Below are positions 59,683 to 64,000 of a stretch of 64,000 bases of DNA, one piece after another; position 1 is the stretch's first letter, and every line of letters starts with the position of its first letter. The notes under the pieces are model-generated. The model had not been told where the DNA came from and ran no database searches. It saw only the letters and a program-made list of their open reading frames with translations. The stretch lies in NCBI GenBank assembly GCA_037954325.1, contig JBBMNZ010000014.1, forward strand, positions 12,498,956 through 12,562,955. The letters run 5' to 3'. The DNA comes from Fistularia commersonii (Eukaryota > Chordata > Actinopteri > Syngnathiformes > Fistulariidae). The position numbers and the translations under genes were made by a program.

Positions 59683-60544
59683 CCGTATTTACACGACTAT
59701 AAGGCGCACATAAAAGTCTTAGATTTTCTTCCATATGTGCAGCGCACCCTATAGTGCAGTGCGCCCTGTGTGCGTAGTAGAGAACACCATGAGAACATTA
59801 TAGTGGGAAGTGTGGGCGTTGATTGTATATAAAAGAACGGGTATGTGCGTCATGCAGAACATCGTTGTTTTAACAACCCTGAAAACATCGCCGACAAACG
59901 CATCCAGCCCAGCCACATCCCCAACATGGACAAGGTGCCGCTCACTTTCGACATCCCAGTGAGTCACACTGTGGAGAAGAAGGGGACGAGCACGGTAGCA
60001 ATACGAAAAGTCTTCTTGGAGACCACAGTTTCACTAAGAGTTGAGGGCAGCGCCGGGCAAGTTACGCCACGATTTGCGAATGGATTGTAGATGCTTGGGC
60101 TAACGTGTCTGCTGGCACTGTTGTTCGAGCTTTCGCGAAAGCCGGCATAATTTCCGAGGAGCCGCTCAGCACGGAAAGTGACTCTGACAGTGACAAAAGT
60201 GAACATGGCATGTTTGATGGAGATTTAGTGCAGCTGTTCAAATTAGATACAGAGGATGAGGACTTCGATGGGTTTGATTGATGAAGATTACCGGTAAAAA
60301 AATGTGAATACCAAACTCAGTTTACCTCCCGCTCTATTTTTAAATACGCAAACTTGTATGCTTGTGTGTGTTGTTGTTGTGAGGCGGACGTAGTAGAGGA
60401 CACCATGAGAACGTTAAAGGGGGAAGTGTGGGCGTGGATTTTATATAAAGTCCATGCCTTATGTGTGTGTTAAATACAGTAATTGCACACATAACTGAGA
60501 CTGCGCCTTTTAGTGCGGTGCGCCCTATGGTCGTTAAAATACGG
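59683..60544 (+). mobile_element. pogo/Tigger-type DNA transposon, internal-deletion derivative (ctnnbl1 intron 10)
   Basis: The left end CCGTATTTACACGACTATAA and the right end, which reads CCGTATTTTAACGACCATAG on the other strand, are terminal inverted repeats, flanked by TA at 59681-59682 and 60545-60546. Inside, one frame reads IADKRIQPSHIPNMDKVPLT then FDIPVSHTVEKKGTSTVAIR (about 59880-60005), matching the first part of a pogo-type DDE transposase domain. After a gap, another frame reads ICEWIVDAWANVSAGTVVRA and FAKAGIISEEPLSTESD, ending in an acidic tail and a stop near 60281, the C-terminus of the same protein. The catalytic core between them is deleted. A 65-bp direct repeat (about 59770 and 60387) lies near the two ends. 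Confidence 0.88.
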
Positions 60545-61235
60545 TACTTTGGTCACTAGGGAGCTTGTGCTTCTGGAACAGCCCCTCATTCCAGCACTTT
60601 GTCATTACCATGTAATTGTTAACTTTAAAAATGTCAGCTGCATTCAGCTGATTTTTATAAATATTGATTTTCAACTTCTCTTCCAAGGTGCCAGTCATTG
60701 AAATAATTGTGTCCTCTAAGAGATCCTCTTTATTATTTTAAAGAGGCCTTTTGACACTCAGCCCTGTTTTCATTCTGCCCTAAGGTGTGCATAGACCATC
60801 TCTAAATGATACCTTTAGCTCTACCCACTATGAACCATATAACCGTTAATCCTAGTGAACCATGTAGCCAGTAAATCCCAACCAAACAGGCCTTTTATCA
60901 TAAGAATTGTGACTTTGGTCACACACCCTTAACACTAATTGTATTGCGCCATGGTATGAAAGAAATATCAAGGGGTTTATTTTTGCTCCTTTTATTTAAA
61001 ATACATCATTTCAGACCTAGCATACATACACTCTGGCACTCAGTACTTTAAGCCCAGAACAACATCATTCTCCATTCCTACCAGACTGCCATGCCAATCG
61101 ATCAGTAGCTGCTAGAATACAGAAGAGCCCATACTTTATGTGACTTTACAGGGTCATAATGGCATTATACTTGTATATCATTTTACTAACATTTTATCAA
61201 AATCTGTGCCGCTATGCTGATAATCATGTCCTTGG

Positions 61236-61253
61236 ACACACACACACACACAC
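61236..61253. repeat. short (CA)n repeat
   Basis: Nine CA units after cttgga. Confidence 0.95.
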
Positions 61254-61384
61254 CTTTAAGACTGGATCAATATCTCATTATTGGAATGCAAAAACCCCTC
61301 CCCAGAGATTCATCTTCCAGGGGAACAAAGAGATAGACAGAATCAGGAGGAGGATGAGGAGTAGAATGTAATAATAATTTATCC

Positions 61385-61600
61385 TTCATTAATCCCTCAT
61401 GGGGAACTTCGTTCTCTGCAGTTAAACCATCATGGATGAACCATGGCTGCCACCTACCAGCAGAGCAGATAGGGGTTCAGTGTCTTGCTCAGCAACACTT
61501 CGACACACAAGGAGAAGCCAGGAATCAAACCAGGAATGTTTGATTCCAAATACGATTGCGCAAGCTCCTGCGGCAAGCTGCCCCTAGTTCAAATCTGTAG
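61385..61600 (-). mobile_element. tRNA-derived SINE (antisense)
   Basis: Shares tcatggatgaaccatg, ggttcagtgtc-tgc, caacacttcgaca and the B-box complement (gccaggaatcaaaccagga) with the copy at 32125-32345. In ctnnbl1 intron 10. Confidence 0.65.
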
Positions 61601-61643
61601 TTGACATCTCTCTCACAAACTTTGCAAGAACATTAACGTTTAA

Positions 61644-61899
61644 CCCTCGTGTTGTCTTGTGGGTCAAAAGTGACCCACTACCATGTTTAGCTGTAGAAAA
61701 AACACCTGAACCTATTTTTTTCCAACTTGAAATTTTATGACTTTTCCTAAAGAGACCCCATAATTAGAAAAATTGATACTTCTTTTTTGTTTATGTTTCC
61801 ATGTGGGCTGTACACCACTAGGGTACAAAGATTGTCTTATGGGTCATTTTTGACCCGTAGGACAAGGGGAGTAAACACAATGTTAAGATCTCAGGAGGG
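61644..61899. mobile_element. 256-bp piggyBac-like MITE with TTAA target site
   Basis: Flanked by TTAA at 61640-61643 and 61900-61903. Ends CCCTCGTG and (inverted) CCCTCCTG form short terminal inverted repeats. Two inner palindromes, gtgggtca/tgacccac near 61660-61680 and gggtca/tgaccc near 61840-61857, are subterminal. TTAA duplication and CCCT ends suggest a piggyBac-family non-autonomous element. Confidence 0.75.
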
Positions 61900-61974
61900 T
61901 TAATGTAAGTTAGTAAGATATAACACATTATCGAAAATTAAAATGCTTGAAACACTTGAAACTAAATGCTTGAA

Positions 61975-62150
61975 ATGGGTGTTGGGGCTCAGTCCTTGGA
62001 ACTGAACATTCTTGGTTCGATTCCCGTGCTCCTCCAAGCCTGTCAAAGTGTCATCAAGCAAGACACTGAACCACTTCAGGACCCCTAGGGTTAAATGCAG
62101 AGAAATAATTTCCCGCAAGGGATTAATGTAGTATAAGGAAAAAAGACATG
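61975..62150 (+). mobile_element. tRNA-derived SINE (sense)
   Basis: A-box-like ttggggctcagt, B box GGTTCGATTCCCG (62015-62027), body words tgtcatcaagcaagacactg and aaccacttc, and a 3' tail aagggattaatgtagtataa. A second head type compared with the 38195 family. Confidence 0.7.
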
Positions 62151-62179
62151 TTTTATGTATCCATTACATGCATGCGGTC

Positions 62180-62545
62180 TTCTTTTTTCCCTCTGGCTAC
62201 TCCCTTTAGGGGTCACCATCACGCATCATCTACCTTAGTCTAATGCTGTCTGTATCCTCAACCCTCTCAGTCTGGCCTCTGGCCGCCAAAATATCTAGAA
62301 CCTATGTGCTGTCCCTTTGATCAACTCATTCCTGGTCAAAGCCATTCTTGTCACTCCCAAAGAGAACCTCATCATCTTGATCTCCACTATCCCCAGCTCT
62401 GCTTCCTGTCTTTTCGTTAGTGCCACTGTTTGTTAACAACATTGCTGGTCTCAGTATAATCTTATATGCCATTCCTTTCATTCTGGCTAATGCTCTTATT
62501 GCACACTACACCCGAACCTTTTCTCCAACTGTTCAAACTTGCTTG
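62180..62545 (-). mobile_element. RTE-type LINE C-terminal fragment (antisense)
   Basis: ctccctttaggggtcaccat, tggcctctggccgccaaaat, ctttgatcaactcattcctg, cttgtcactcccaaagagaa, tgcttcctgtcttttcgtta and ctgctctcat-like words repeat the 23660 copy almost word for word. In ctnnbl1 intron 10. Confidence 0.8.
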
Positions 62546-62845
62546 CGCATGTTTCTGCAAATCAGGTTTACATGTGATATATAGAATGCATTATCTGTAA
62601 TTCAAGACAAAATCATTTACAATAATAGCAATTTCGAATATGATAATGCCTGATTGCATATGGTGAATATAGCTAATGTCTGTTTAGTAGTCCCTGTGAA
62701 GAAAAAAAAAATGTACCTGCTCAAAGATAGTTCTAGAAAAACTTAAAACTCTACAAAGAAAAGGCTTGGTTTTCATCACAGCAAATTTCAGCCTCTATAC
62801 CAAATGGTAGGTAAAACAATAACACCATCAGTCCAAATAAAAAGA

Positions 62846-62973
62846 TTTTTTTTTTTTTTTTTTCATAAACCGTTAACTGACGAATTAATGATAGGTGTTT
62901 AATGATAGAATTCTCTTTTATTATTATGTTATTTAGGCATTTTTTTATCTTTTTTTTTTTTTTTTTTTTTTTT
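62846..62973. repeat. two long poly-T runs
   Basis: T runs at 62846-62863 and 62951-62973, separated by about 85 bases. Confidence 0.95.
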
Positions 62974-64000
62974 CACTTTTTTTCATGGATTTGATCTTGT
63001 ACCAACTTGTATTTGATGACCCCCCGGGCGATGTTGCTCTTAACCTTAGAGGCCCTTCATACAAAGTGTAAACGAGAGAGAATCGACCCAAGATATTACA
63101 AGCTTTGCTTACAGAGAACACAAATATATTTCTGGCCCAGTGCTTATGGTTAAATAGTTCTCTGCAACAGAGCTATGATATGAAGAATGGTTGTGTCTGT
63201 CTTTTGATTGAGCTGCTTTGCTCATCTGCAGATCACATTTTAGCCATGTCAAAACAGGACCCTGACTTCCATTGCTTGCTCACAATTGGAATGATTTTTC
63301 AAGCTGCTCCAGCTCTGTGTACCTTCATATACATGGTGAGGCATAATTATCATATAGTAATATGACATACCCTTACCTCTGTTATTTCATACCCTTGACC
63401 ACATCATGCACTATGGGGCTGGAAACTCCATGTCACTTTGATTGTATGTGTGTGTTCAGTATATATTGTGTTTGCAAAAAAAAAAAAAGCTATTTATGGT
63501 TTTATATATATATTTTTCCTGTTTATAGTATTGACAACATTATTTGGAGCTAAAGGGATAGGCCATTCATTTTTAATGGAGCTTTCAATTCCATCACTTA
63601 CTTAAACTAAGACTGGTCACATCAGTCGGACTGGTTGGTTGGTTTAATTTCTCCGAACTGTTCATTGTTGACTTAATCGATGCAATCCAGTTTCAAAGCG
63701 CTTATCAAAATGTCTGCTGTCATGTTCATTTATCAACCCTCAGTCTTTTTAGAGGTTAGGACCCCATTGTTCTTGACACCAGGATGTTTGATAAAGTCAG
63801 CTGTCTACCAAGTTAATTGCCTAGTTTCCCTCTGGAAAGTACATTGTATATTGTGCCCCTGCCCCCCCACCATTCCAGCTGTCCATCTTATATAATGTGT
63901 CTGGAGAACCAGACTCAACTGCCTGAAATATGTGTCCCTCCTCCGAGATAAATGCTGTCATCTGTCATTGGTGGCAATGGACAAAGTGACACTGACAGAC

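Larger units (their letters stand above)
59568..64000 (+). other. ctnnbl1 intron 10 (incomplete)
   Basis: More than 4.4 kb, extending past the window end. It holds the pogo derivative, two SINEs, a piggyBac-like MITE, an RTE piece and poly-T runs. From 62980 to 64000 I see no exon or element. Confidence 0.7.

Noticed and set aside
63105..63365. 86-codon frame considered as ctnnbl1 exon 11
   Set aside because: Sequence does not resemble the expected CTNNBL1 continuation and phase does not fit.
1..64000. CRISPR arrays, tRNA or rRNA genes, bacterial-type operons
   Set aside because: None seen; the intron-bearing gene and fish repeats show nuclear vertebrate DNA. The tRNA-like heads belong to SINEs.

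Overview
The window reads as teleost fish nuclear DNA. It is AT-rich and intron-bearing, with long non-coding stretches and many fish-type transposon remnants: RTE-like and L2/Rex1-like LINEs, Tc1/mariner, pogo/Tigger, piggyBac-like and hAT ends, and tRNA-derived SINEs. One conserved protein-coding gene is supported: the 5' two thirds of ctnnbl1 (beta-catenin-like protein 1, a spliceosome-associated armadillo-repeat protein). It lies on the + strand with ten coding exons from 41568 to 59567. They join in frame to 370 complete codons plus two bases, and the C-terminal part lies beyond position 64000. I assembled the exons by recognising the protein in successive open segments and checking intron phases and splice sites.

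Layout. From 1 to about 41.4 kb I find no host gene. This stretch holds retroelement debris: a LINE tail at 1.5 kb, an R2-like LINE tail followed by a broken THAP zinc finger at 3.7-5.6 kb, a Tc1 fragment fused to LINE sequence at 9.2-9.96 kb, an LTR-retroelement gag remnant at 10.2-11.6 kb, a patchwork of two LINE families at 17-20 kb, further LINE copies at 23.7-26.3 kb, 27.3-29.2 kb and 31.6-32.1 kb, and SINEs at 32.2 and 38.3 kb. Several GT-rich microsatellites lie among them. A compact CCAAT/ISRE/TATA-like cluster at 36.65-36.75 kb has no recognised gene next to it. From 41.5 kb onward the window is the ctnnbl1 transcription unit, whose introns carry SINEs, two TA-flanked MITEs (one an almost perfect 95-bp fold-back), a hAT end, a pogo deletion derivative, a piggyBac-like TTAA element and more LINE pieces.

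The most notable points concern ctnnbl1. Intron 4 cannot be joined with GT-AG sites, but is resolved exactly as a U12-type AT-AC intron (5' ATATCCTT, 3' AC) that restores the conserved aspartate codon. Exon 2 carries a 13-glycine trinucleotide tract. Exon 9 has an upstream decoy acceptor that would add 69 open, in-frame codons. I see no convincing new multi-gene system. The unusual features are splice architecture, fold-back elements and an orphan promoter-like motif cluster.
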